64,000 bases of DNA, taken from NCBI GenBank assembly GCA_028622995.1, contig JAJQJQ010000034.1, forward strand, positions 2,046,001-2,110,000, read 5' to 3'. The translations under genes were made by a program, and so were the position numbers. This DNA comes from Panagrolaimus kolymaensis. Its lineage: Eukaryota > Nematoda > Chromadorea > Rhabditida > Panagrolaimidae. The first letter of the stretch is position 1; every line of letters begins with the position of its first letter. Shown piece by piece: positions 51,560 through 64,000 of the stretch. The notes below the pieces were generated by a model. That model ran no database searches and was not told the origin of the DNA. It worked only from the letters and a program-made list of their open reading frames with translations.

Positions 51560-53936
51560 GTTTTTATTGTATGTAATTTAGTTTTTAGTTTATGTTAATA
51601 AATTGTTATAAATCACTTGTTTAACTCTTTTATTGCTTTTGTAAAATTTTGGGACATATAATCGGCAACGCTAAGGGTGACAGTATCACCTTGTTATAAA
51701 ATTATGGTAAACCATTTTTTATCGAATTTTAGGGTTTAGTTATTTTTGTATTTTATATTAAGGGAAAACAAAGGCACTTCAAGACCTTAAAAAGACGTTT
51801 AGAAACTGTCAAAAAAATAAACATCTTGATCATGTATATTTTTTATAAGTGAATGTTCAAGTATCTGACCTTGCAAAATTTAATATTGTTTCAAAGAAGT
51901 ATAAACAAACATTGGATTTTCTTTTCAGTTTTATTTGGTTTAAAAAAATAAATAGATGACAGATTTTCACACTTTTATTTTGGATGCGCGCGGTTGCTGA
52001 TTCTTATCTTAAATCCTCGTTTTTTTAAGTTCTTTTTTTACTTTGCACGTGGCATAGCTTTTGATTCTTTTTTTGGTTTTGAGGTTTAAAACCTCCTCCT
52101 TCGTTTTCTTTCATAATAAATGGCGCCATAATTATTGCAAGAAAAATTTTTTTTGAAAAGATTTTTGTTGTTTGTTGTTAAATTGGTTTTGCAATTTTGA
52201 CAGAAATTTTGTATGCCTCGAAAAGAATTCGACTCATCCAAGTAATTCTTCCTCTTTTTCCGTAAAGCTTGAAGGTCACTTTTTAAAAATTATGCACAAC
52301 GATATGGCAGGAACAATGAGGCTCATTTTCATCCTCCTCATTGTCGACGGTTTTTTTATTCTTCTTTTTCACTTCAAACAAAAAATCATGGCTCACTTCC
52401 GATGAGGCTCTCTCTCTCGGCTCGTCGTGTGCCGCCGATCAAGTATCGCAGCAACCTGGCCACAATAAAAAAAAGAGTCGAGGGCAATTGTCTCAATTAG
52501 TGCGCAACTGTTGACACTCTCCTTTTGTATTTAATTTTTTTGTTGTGTTTTTTCATGCTTTTTTAATAATCAAAAAGAAAGAAATCTTTTTTCCTTCCTC
52601 TTTTTTTTGTCTTTGCACTTTTTTACAAAAATGTTTACTGTTTTTTTTTGTTTTTGATGGAAAATAGAAAGTGTTTTTTTATTATTATTTCGATGTAGGT
52701 AAATGGAATTTTCTTCCATGTATTTACAGGTCATCCGGAACTAATGAGTGACAGGTTTTTTCTTTCTTAATTTTTTTTTTCGATTTTTGATAGAAGTTTA
52801 TGCTCGTGGCATGAAGAAGAAGAAAAATACATATTTATTGGTGGTAGCAACGTTCACTGCCTTGTATCTATCACCTCCTTCCTCAAATAAAAAAATAAAT
52901 GCGCGTCTTAATCCTAAATCGTTGAAGCGCATCCTTCTTTTCTTTTTTTATTTCTTCTATCCGCCTTTTTTGTGTAATTTGTCCAATGAAAAAAAAAACA
53001 CAAAAGTTTGCATTTCTTTTTTTCTTTCCTTTTTTTGATGTTTCCTTGGAAGAAATAAACGCATCAACAATTTTTGCAATTTTGCTTACCTTCTTCTTTT
53101 TTTTCATTACCTTTGATTTTTTATATTAAATCAACATGGCAAAAAATAAAAAAAGAATCCCATATGCCTCTTTTTCAAGCCTTATTTTTGAACCAATCTA
53201 TCAAAAAACAACAATGGCACATTTCACATCTCATAATTACCACCGCAACCATTCGATATACCGGATGCAACCAGCTACCCGTCTACCGTTGTTGTTGTTG
53301 GACAGGTGTTTGCGCTATATATTTTTTCCCCACGGCCTTTTTTTCTTTGTTGAAAAGAGTTAGTTTTTTTCTATCCTCTTTTTTCGATGAATTATTTTTT
53401 CCTGCGCGGTCCTTTTCTGGGCATAAAAAGCTACATATTATTAACTGAGAGCAACAAAAAAAAAATAGCCGACGAATGACTGACTAAAATCCCATTTTTG
53501 GTGGTGCCAGTCTCAATTATTATTAATAATGAGGACGATGCGAGAAATGATGAGGGAAGTCGAAGAGATACGATCACCGTTCTTTTCCTCTTTTTTGTTT
53601 ACAATCTGGATTAATTTATTTTATTTTTCTGAAGACATTTCTTCTTTTTTTCTTTTTGACGCCTATATGTTAAATATTTGCATGAGCCGCTCGAACTCGA
53701 TTCGGCTCTGTGTCACCTATCTTTTTAAAACTTTTTTCCCTCATTTTTTTCTTTTTCTTTGTTTTTGCTTTTATGACATTTGAATGAGCGACAAACGACA
53801 GCGGCGGCAAAACCTTTTTGAGATTTTTTCTTTCGTTTTTGTTTTACAAGAATCAAATATGTTTTTGCCCTTTTATAAAATTTTTTCCTTGACAATATTG
53901 TTTTAGATAGTAGCTAGCGCCAAAAAAAGTTAAATT
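51560..53936. other. T-rich upstream region of the cadherin gene
   Basis: 2.4 kb containing the GatB poly(A) signal at its left edge, then strongly T-rich DNA. Open frames are low-complexity. A patch richer in G+C lies at about 52380-52500. A TTTTAG at 53901-53906, 30 nt before the cadherin ATG, could receive a spliced leader. Confidence 0.6.
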
Positions 53937-56900
53937 ATGATAGGCGCATTATTGTGGATTTTATTCTTTCATCGATGCTTTCATTTAACCAGTGCTTATT
54001 CTGAAACACGTTATGAATTTTCTATTGTTGAAGGTAAGCTTGCTTTCTTCCCGTCAAAACTCAATTCAAATTATTTATTTAGAATCTCCAAAAAATACTT
54101 TTGTTGGTCAAATTAATTTAAATCCAAATGAAAAATATCGAATAAGCGCGCCAAATCCATCGATAAAAGATTTATTTTTTATTGATCTCACAAATGGAAA
54201 TATTAAAACTTTAAATAGAATTGATCGAGATAGCCTTCAACTTTATAATAACACCATCGATCTCATAGTTATTTCCCAATCAGCTTCATTAATTTCAATT
54301 CACATCCATGTTTTGGATATTAATGATAATGCTCCAGTATTTTTGCAGCAATTTTATGTATGCAAATTTTATTTTTTTCTTAAAACTTTTTTTGTTACAA
54401 TGTTTCTTTTACAGAATATCAGCATTGTTGAAGGAGCAGTTATAGGCAGTCGCTTTCCATTTCAAACTGCAAAAGATTTAGATTATGGGATGAATGGAAC
54501 AATAGCCAAATATCGCCTTAAATCATCCGCTTCAATGGATAATCCAGAAATTTTAAATTTATTTAAACTTAATCGAGTCACAGATATTATTGGTGGTGAT
54601 GCATTATTTATTGAACTCATTGGAAATTTAGATCGAGAAAAAATTGATAGTTACACATTGGAAGTTGAAGCCATTGATGGTGGACAGCCAACATCACTAT
54701 CCGGAAATTGCATACTTTATATTTCGATTTTGGATGTAAATGACAATGTTCCAATTTTCCAAAATCCTTTTATGAATGTTACTGTAGAAGTTAAAGGAAA
54801 AGAAAATGAAATTATTGCATCTATGAAAGCAGAGGATGCTGATGTTGGTTTAAACGCAGAATTAATTTATAGTTTAACCGATGATATTGGAGGTCAATTT
54901 GAAATTAATTCAATTACTGGAGAAATAAAAAGAAAAGTATGCACATTTTTTAAAAATAAAATATTTTTTGATAGAAAAAAGTTTTGTTTTAGACAGCGAT
55001 ACTGAAATGCAATAAAGAATCATGTCCTCATTGCCTTCCAAATATTTGTGTAATTTCGGTGGAAGCTTCGGATAAAGGTGTACCAAGATTAGTCGGAAAG
55101 GCTTTTTTAAATGTTCACCTTAATAATCATAAATTATTTGCGCCACTAATAAATATCAAGTAAGTAGTCTTGGTTTCTAAAATTTACACTTTTCATAAAA
55201 TCTAAATCTTGGTTTTTTTAGAACATACCCAACAAACAACGAATTTTTGGTCATTGATGAAAATACTCAAATTGGCTCAACTTTAGCTGTATTAACAATA
55301 ATTAATTCCCATCAAAATTCTAATACTTCTACAAAACTTTCAATTATTTCTGGAAATGAAAATCATGTTTTTGAATTGGAAGAAGGCCATGGTTTTGGTA
55401 TTTTAAGATTAAATAAAAAAGTGGATTATAAAAACCAAAAAGAATATTTACTTCTTTTTGAAGTTTCTGAAACAAACAATACTTTGGCAAAATCACAAAA
55501 AACTTTGCAAGTTTATGTTCGAAATGCAAATGAAAAGCCGCCAATTTTTAAAGAAAAGCATTATGCTGCAAATATTTTGGAAACTTTATGGGTCAACAGT
55601 CCAGTATTAAAAATTGAAGCAGAATCAGAAAATAACAAAGTTCAATATTCCATTATTAATGACGCTTCTCTGCCTTTCAAAATTAATGCAATTACTGGCT
55701 TAATCAAACTTATTCAAAGCCTTGATCATAATATTAAAAAATTTTATGAATTCGAAGTCAAAGCAACAAATCCAGCTCCAAGTTGGAAATTTTCAGTCAC
55801 TAATGTTCGAATCAATATTCTCGATAGTAATAATCATTCACCAAAATTTTTTGATAGAAATTCAGAAATTACTGTTAAAGAAAATTTTGATATTTCTCTA
55901 CCAATTTTTCAAGCAAAATGTTTGGATTTGGATCACGACGAAAATGCTGAAGTTCGATATCGGCTTTTAAATTCTGGCGCAAATTTACGGATAAATGAAG
56001 AAAATGGAAAAGTTTATTTAAAAAAAACGCTCGATTATGAAAAAGAGCCAATGTTTATTTTCGATATTATTTGTGAAAATAATGAAAATTCTAATTTATT
56101 TGATATTCATAAAGTTGCAGTTTTTGTTGAGGTAAGTTTAAAAAATTTGCATAATTTTCTAATTTAATTTTTATTTTTTAGGATGTCAACGATAACTTTC
56201 CATATTTTGAGCAAACTATTTACCACGTCAACCTCCACAATTATGATCCCATAAATACTGAGATCATTAATATAAAAGCACACGATAACGATCAAATTGA
56301 CGAAAATAACCTCACATATTTTCTTCTCAATTCCCCGATAGGTTATGTGGACATTGAAAAAACAACTGGAAAAGTTTATACTCTTAAAATAATTGACATT
56401 AATACTATCGGATCATCTTTTAATGTAAGTATTAAAAAAAGAAAAAGAGAAAAGGGCTAATCCCAGCCAAATTTGCATCCATGTTATTTTTTTAGGTCAC
56501 AATTGGCGCAAAAGACTCTCAAAAACATCTTTCAACCAACAATGCGGTAATTATCGTGCATGTAATAGATAATTATTTAAATGAAAATCTTTTATTTAAT
56601 CTTGCACAATGGATTGTAAAAATTGAAGAAAATACAAAAGCAAATTATTTAATTGGACAATTTACTGCTTCCGCTGTTAGCAATGTAAGGGACAAAGACA
56701 AGAATTATAATTTTTAACTTTTTTTGTTAAAAAATAATTTTTTTTTGATTTTTAGGATTCAATCGAATATTTTTTGATTCAAGGAGAAAAATATTTGGCA
56801 ATTGATATAAATACCGGAGAATTAAAAACAAAAACAATATTGGATTTTGAAGACGTTAAAGAAATTCCATTTACTTTGATGGCAAAAGCTAGCAACAGTG

Positions 56901-59900
56901 TGACAACCAAAAAGGGAACAGTAATTGTAATGGATGTAAATGATAATCGACCTGAGTTTATTGGTGAAAAACATTTTACCATTGATTTATCTGAGATTGC
57001 CATTGGCGCTCCCATTGGAAAAATTACAGCCATCAATGTTGATAGTGGAAAGAATGGCGAAATTTTTTACTCCTCTCAAAGTGAATTTTTATTGATGGAC
57101 AACAAAACTGGCGTTTTTTGGTTGAATTCGAAACTCGCTAGCTATGAAGAAAATCAATTACAAGTTACTGTAGAAGCCATGGATAAAGGAATCCCCCGTT
57201 TATCAACCTCCGTAACTTTGATTATTGACATTATTAAAAAGCCTGAATCAATCATTTTGCCATCATTTAATCAAATATTTTTATCAGAAATAGAAAATTC
57301 TATTTCTTTGAGTAATGAAAGTTTTCCCAGATTTCGATTTTCGGAAACTGCGAACGTTTCGGATTTCGCTGATTTTTTATCAAATGGTGAAATATTTTTT
57401 ATTCCCAAAGAGCATCATTTATTTTATAAAATTCCATATCAAATACAAGATTATAAAAGGAAATCAAAATACTCGGAAGAGATAACAATATATCAAAAAG
57501 TTTGTGATTTTTTACAGAAAGGCTAATCATTTTTTCGTTGTTTTTAGCTTTCACCAAGCAAAGAATTAACTTGCTTGCCAAATATTGTCATTAGCATTCC
57601 CGAAGATGCTATACCAGGCTCAATTTTTTATTCTCCAATTATTTTTAATGATCAAATTGAAATTATAAAATTTAAATTATTTAATAATTATGAAACTTTT
57701 ATGATGGATATTTCAACAGGTTCTTTAATGGTTTTAAAGCCACTAGATGCTGAAGTGCAACAATATTTTAATTTAACCGCAGAAATTACCAATAGACAAA
57801 ATCTTAGAATAAAATGCATTCTTAAAATAATTGTGGAAGATGTCAATGATAATTACCCAATTTTCGATAACCTATTTTACTATGCTGAAGTTTACAATAA
57901 TGTAACTGGTACTATCGTTACTGTGAATGCCATAGATTTGGATGCTTCGGAAAAGCATAATAAAATATTATTTTCATTAGTTAAAAATGAAAGACACTTC
58001 AAAGTAAGACACTAAATAGATTTTTTGTATGAGATATAAATAATGATTTTATAGATAAGTGAAACAACGGGAGCAATTAGTGCCATTGCAAATCTCGAAG
58101 CAAATAAACTTTACAATATTTCTGTAACCGCCAATAATATTGACTTAACAAAACCCGTGAAAACATTTGTGCTAATTAAAGTCCTCCCAAATTTATATGA
58201 AATCCCTTTAATTTTGGTTCCACAAGAAGTTGAAATCTCTGAACTGGCACCTCTTGGTTCAGTGGTTGCTTCTATTTCTGCTTCAAGTGAAACTCAAACA
58301 GTTTCATACAAAATAATGGATGGAAATCTGTTTTCAACTTTTGAAATCGATCCACATTTTGGAAGAATTATTCTTGTTCGTTCATTGGATTTTGAGAAAA
58401 CTCAAGAGTATACTCTTACAATATTAGCTGAAACTCCATTTACTAATGTGACATCGAAAATAAAAATTAATGTGCTAAATGAAAGAGATGTTGTTCCATT
58501 AATTTCAACAATAATTTTAAATGTTCAGGTAAGCTTTCCCTTTTCATACCAAAAAAGAAAACTTAATTTTCTTTAGGAAAATCAGCCACCTCAAACTCTT
58601 GTGGGCTCTATTGAAATCGAGGACATTGAAGCCCGTCCAATTTCTGATCTCGAAGTTAAAATTCTTTATCAAATTCCTCCAAATGGACGCTTTTATCTCA
58701 ACAATAAAAATCAGCTTTTCTCTGGTGATTTGCTTGATCGTGAAAAAATTGACACCTATCAATTATTGCTCCGCGTCACATATCGAAAAGATAAAAACTT
58801 AACAAGCGAACGACACATTACAGTAAAAGTTGGGGATGATAATGATAATATGCCTGAATGCATTGATTCGTCGGCTTTTGTGATACCGAAAAACGCCAAT
58901 TTTCCTTTGAAATTCCAAATTCATTGTACCGATCGAGATTCTGGGTTTAATGCTTCCATTGGATATAAAATGATTAATAAGTCGAGAAATGTGAAACTTG
59001 ACTGGGCTGGAAATTTAATTATTGAGGGTGAACTTGATGAGCCATTAACAGTAATAAATTTTGTGGCCACAGATAGGACTTCCATGGAAACTAAGTAACT
59101 TTCATTTTTTATTTTTTTATTTTTTTATTTCTTTTTTTAGAAATGTCGCTGACGCTCTTCGAATGAGTTCAAATTCAAAAATTATTTTATTGAACGAAAA
59201 TGAAGGGATAATTTTTTCTCGTTCCAAATCAACTTTTACAATATCTCGAACATCGACGCCAATTACATCTGTAATTGGTACTTTACCAATTCGAAATAAA
59301 AACACTTCTCGTTGTTTTATGGTTCACCAAACAACGCAAACAAATATTTTTTCATTGTCGTCGTCTGATCGCCATTCATCCGAATTGCTTCTTATAAAAC
59401 CATTGCCGCTGTTGCCGCAAAAAAGCAGCGGCTCAAAAACATTTCACCTTGATGTTATTGGTTTTGATTCTGTGACTCATAAAACTCAAATCCACAAGGT
59501 AACTATTTTTTTTTGAATGGCAAATGAAAAAACTTTTTGTAAATATTTCTAAAAAGAAAAAAAGCAAAAAAGGATATGCGAAATTTGATATTCTTGTTTT
59601 TTTTTTGATGCTCATCTTTGGCACTCACTACTCAAATGTGTGCGTGCACCTGTTTTCACCTTTCCTTTTTAATACATTTAAAAAAATATAGAAACAGATG
59701 TCTTTTATTTTTTTTATTTTGACATTTGCCTTTTTTACAGTCAAATATAAAAAAAGAAAAGAAGCTTTTTTTGCCGCTTCAAATATGTAATTCACAAAGG
59801 GCAATTAAAAAAGCACACAACAAAATTGAGGGATGTTTTTTTAAAAGAAAAGAAAAAATTTTAAATCATGAAGAAGAAAAACAATTGGTTACGCATCCTT

Positions 59901-62900
59901 AAAATAAAAAAACCAATAAACAAACTCTTTTCATTCACAAAAAAGAAAATCGGAAAAACAACAAACCCAATTAAAAAATCTTTTTCACGGACAATTTAAT
60001 TTCCAAAAAAAAAGATGCAAAAGTTTAAATTTCAAAAAAAAATACATGGAAACAAAATTAAATTTTTTAAATTTAAGGTGACAATTGAAATTGTTGATGA
60101 TGACCATCCAAATGACCAATTTCTTGTTCCTGTTATTGCATATGAATTTTATGTGAATGAAAATATTTCAATTGGTGAAACTTTTGAAAAAATTCAAGTA
60201 CATGGCATAACAACAACCACGACGACAACGAAAGCAAACAATAATAATACTCTTAAATTCCGGTTTCATAATAATAACAACAAAGAAGATGAGGACGCGG
60301 TTATTCCGTTTCAAATTAATGAAAAAACTGGAGAAATTTTTACTAAAAGGGAAATAGATTATGAAAAAGTTAGTATTTTTTTAAACGCGATAAAAAAATG
60401 CAAAAAATATGCAAATTTTTTTAGAATAATTTTTATCAAACCGAAGTTATCATTTCATCCAAAGCTCAAACAGTTACAGTGCCTGTCTACTTTTTCGTTG
60501 TCGATATCAATGATAATCCACCAATTTTTTCTCAAAATCCTTTCAACTTTTTTATTCGAGAAAATGCAAATTCTGGTGAATTTGTTGGGCATTTTATTGC
60601 CACCGATTTGGATAATAATGGAAATGATAGAGTTCGATATCAGTTAATAAATGCCCCAGCTGGAATTTTTACTCTTGATACAATTTCTGGGATTTTAACT
60701 TTGAGCGGTAAAATTGATCATGAAAAACAAGCATTTTATGAATTCGAAGTTCGAGCATATGATTCTGGAGGATTGGAAACTAAAACAATTGTTTATATTT
60801 TTGTTGAAGATATAAATGATAATCCGTCAGTTTTTGATGATGAAGAAATTATTGTTTCTGTTAAAGAAAATGCTGAAATCGGGTCACTTGTATGTTCATT
60901 GGAATTTAGTGATGCCGATGTTGGTAAGTTTGGCTTCAAAAAAAGTTTCCAAAAATTTAAATTATTACATTTTTATTTTTTTAGTTAACAATTTTAATTT
61001 TGAAATTGATCCTTCTACAGATGGCTTTGGTCATTTTCGAGTAGACAATTTAGGCAATATTTTTGTTAACAACTTATTGGATAGAGAACACATTTCTGAA
61101 TATCTTTTAACAATTATCTTGAAAGACTCATTTTATCCTTTCATTGGTAAGCTAGCTTCCCTCAAAGATAATATTTGAATAATTTTATTTTCTCAAAATT
61201 TAGTACATGAAACAAGAAAAAATATTACTATATTGATCGAAGATGTAAATGATAATCCTCCATTTTTTTCATCAAATTTCACTTTTGTGGTGAATGAAGC
61301 TGCAGCAATTGGAACTGTTATTGGCACAATAATTTCCAATGATCCTGATTTGAGTTCTTCTGGCTCAAATTCTCAAATTCAATATCGCATAGATCCATTC
61401 ACAAATCCCCATGCTGAATTTATAATAGATCCACTTTTTGGTTATATTATTATCAATAAAAAGCTTGATCGAGAAACAAAATCAAATTATCGCTTGCTTG
61501 TTATTGCTGAAGATAACGGAAATCCAAAATTATCTTCTACTATTCCAGTTGATATTATTGTTACAGATGACGATGATAACAAACCAATATTTTTGGCTTC
61601 AAATGAAGAAATTTATTTTGATGAAAATGTTCCAATTGGCACTCTTGTTACTGTAATGAAATATGAAGACCTCGATGAAGGCTCAAATGCTGCAGTTATT
61701 TTTGATATTGTTTCTGGAAATGATGATGGTTGGTTTAAAATTAACCTAATGACTGGACATATTTATGTTAATCGAGAACTTGATTATGAAACAATTAATA
61801 ATTTTGTATTAAATATTTCGATGGAGGCATTTAGTGGTAAATATGAAAAAAGTTTTAAGTAAGATAATTCTTGTTAAAAAAATAATACTAAAAAAATTTG
61901 TTTTTAGTCAAATTACTGTATTTTTAAATGATAAAAATGATGAACGCCCCATTTTTGTTGATGGAAATTTTATTGAAATTGAAGTGGCTGAAAATATTAA
62001 TGCTGAGTACCCTTTGTTTATCCATGAATTTCTTGCAACAGATAGAGATGCAAATTCCAAAGCAATTTACAGTATAATTTCTGGAAACGCCACTTTATTT
62101 TCTCTTAATTCTACCACCGGTGAATTATTTTTAAATAGTCTTTTGGATTATGAAAATGAAAAAGAGCATGAAATTGTTTTGAAAGTTAGTGATGCTGAAA
62201 ACCATTTTTTATTTTCACAAATAATCATCAAAATAAAAGTCATCGATGTAAATGACAATGCTCCTATTTTTGATCAACCTTATTATATGCTAAATATTCC
62301 TGAAAATGAATATTTTAACCATACTTTGTTAACCATAAAAGCAACCGATGCTGATAGCAATGAAAATGGAGAAATTTATTATACCTTAGAAAACAAAGAA
62401 ATTGTGCCTTTTATTATTGACTTCATAAGTGGCGAGCTCAAAGCTACAAAAGCAATTGATTTTGAAGAAGAAAGTTTTTATAATTTAAAAATTAGAGCAA
62501 CGGATAATGGAAAATTTATTCAAAATTTTAATGATGCTGATGTTAGAATTCAAATTGGAGACAAAAATGATAATTCTCCGATTTTACGAAGCTTGAAACA
62601 AGATGATGTTTTTATTAAAACGGATATTTCCAAAGGTAATCAAATTTTTTCTAAAAACTATGAAAATTTAGAAATTTTTTTTAGGAAGCATAGTTTATGT
62701 TGTTGAAGCATTGGACATCGATGAAAATGACGAATTGACTTTGTCATTAAAAGGACCCGATGAAAAATATTTCACTATTGACAAAAGAGGAGTGATTAGA
62801 GCCAAAACATTTTTGCCAAAGCAATCCGAATATTCAATTATTGTTATTGCTCGAGATTCAGCGAATTCCACGGCTTCTTTTCCTCTCATTTTTTATGATG

Positions 62901-64000
62901 CTTTTGATAATGCATTTCCAATATTTCAAATGAATGAAACAAGATTTTCTATTGCCGAAGATAAAATTGATTATTTTGTAACCAAAGTGTCAGCTTTTGC
63001 TCCAAATAATGAAAAATGTGTTAGATATTCGATAGCGAGTGGCGATCCTTATAACTATTTTGAATTGGATCCTTTTAAAGGAGAATTAATTGCGTAAGTT
63101 TTAATAAAAATATTAATGAAAAGAAAATTGAGAATTATTGGTTTTTATTTTTAGAAAACATTTGGATTTTGAAAAAATTCAAGAACATCATTTATACATC
63201 GCCGCCACAAATTGTCAAACTCCAAGCTATACTTCTTTTTATGCCATTGTGGTTAGCGTAAAAGATGTAAATGACAATAAGCTGAAATTTGAAAAAGTTG
63301 TGTATGAAACAGAAATAATGGAAAATCAAGAACCAAATAAAAAACATATCTTTCAAGTGATGGCAAAAGATAAAGATAGAAAAGACAATAATGCTATTAC
63401 TTACCAAATAATTAAAGGCAATCATAATAATGCATTTGAAATTGATGCAAATAATGGAAAAATCTATCAATTTTTGGAATTGGATCGAGAAGAACATGAA
63501 AAATACAATTTAATCATCGAAGCTTCAGATAATGGAACGCCGCCATTAAAAGAAATTTGTGTTGTTAAAGTAAGAGTGCTTAAAAAAATTTCGGAAGAAA
63601 AAACCATCTAAATTTTTAGGTAACTGTCTTGGATGAAAATGATAATGCCCCTCGATTTTCACGTTTACTCAAAACTAGTATTCGTGAAGATGCAAAAGTT
63701 GGAGATTTTGTAACTCAAATTTCCACTTTTGATGCTGACTCGCTAACAAACTCTAAGAATTTCTATTCTCTTTCAAATGAAGGCGAACAATATTTTAATA
63801 TTGACACAATGAGTGGCAATATTACTGTGGCTAAGCTTCTGGATAGAGAAAAGGTTTAGTGAATTAAAGAATAAAAAAAACTAATAAAATTAATTTTAGA
63901 ATTCTGTTCACAAAATAAAAATTTACGCCCAAGATCAAGTGTGGAGAGTTTCAGCAAGTATGACTATTGTCGTCGAAGACGTGAATGACAATGCTCCAAC
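53937..64000 (+). CDS. Giant cadherin (Fat/Dachsous type), 5' part, continues beyond window
   Basis: Twenty-one exons all keep frame: 53937-54033, 54083-54357, 54415-54936, 54993-55159, 55222-56131, 56182-56424, 56496-56684, 56756-57499, 57548-58003, 58055-58528, 58577-59094, 59141-59498, 60078-60368, 60425-60923, 60985-61146, 61204-61858, 61908-62635, 62685-63093, 63155-63569, 63620-63853 and 63900-64000. They give at least 2,815 aa. A signal peptide (MIGALLWILFFHRCFHLTSA) is followed by about 20 or more extracellular cadherin repeats. These carry calcium-binding linkers such as DINDNAP, DVNDNVP, DVNDNRP, DVNDNPP and DENDNAP, with DRE and DAD motifs between. Several linkers are degenerate (NEKPPIF, NNHSPKF, DAFDNAFPIF). 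Large unbroken cadherin arrays are typical of Fat and Dachsous, which act in planar polarity and tissue organisation. No transmembrane or cytoplasmic part is in view, so the class is not settled. Confidence 0.93.

Overview
The window is nuclear DNA of a nematode. The evidence is a very A+T-rich genome, many short introns (mostly about 45-60 nt, GT...TTTTAG), and a gene set typical of the phylum: an EGL-4-type cGMP kinase, three LPR-type lipocalins, NOAH-type PAN/ZP proteins and a SUMO nearly identical to SMO-1. The species or clade cannot be fixed from the sequence alone. Exon structures were built by hand from splice signals and reading phase. Every gene model given closes in frame.

Layout. 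1-5436: T-rich non-coding DNA. 5437-9947 (+): cGMP-dependent protein kinase with two alternative first exons. 10793-16382 (-): three tandem lipocalin-related secreted proteins. 17460-21681 (-): cohesin ATPase SMC3. It is divergent from an intronless SUMO gene (22060-22350, +), and an E2F-like palindrome lies between them. 22684-23303 (+): small secreted saposin-like protein. 23537-26589, 28009-35015 and 41743-45671 (all -): three PAN-ZP apical-matrix proteins. The second has a 3 kb intron filled with a duplicated repeat complex. 35910-38143 (-): nuclear hormone receptor, whose TGA stop is followed by 179 in-frame sense codons. 46968-47569 (+): BCL7-type SWI/SNF subunit. 47818-49427 (-): CCDC47. 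49644-51559 (+): mitochondrial GatB. 53937-64000 and beyond (+): giant Fat/Dachsous-type cadherin that runs off the window.

Biology. Six of the genes (three lipocalins, three PAN-ZP proteins) belong to families that build the transient apical extracellular matrix (pre-cuticle) in nematode epithelia, so the centre of the window looks like a loose matrix-gene neighbourhood. The strongest candidate for an undescribed mechanism is the receptor at 35910-38143. Its stop is TGA CTA, the best-known leaky stop context. A perfect 11-bp GC-rich hairpin begins 9 nt later, and an N/Q/S-rich extension of 179 codons follows in the same frame. Together these suggest programmed stop-codon readthrough giving a second, C-terminally extended receptor.
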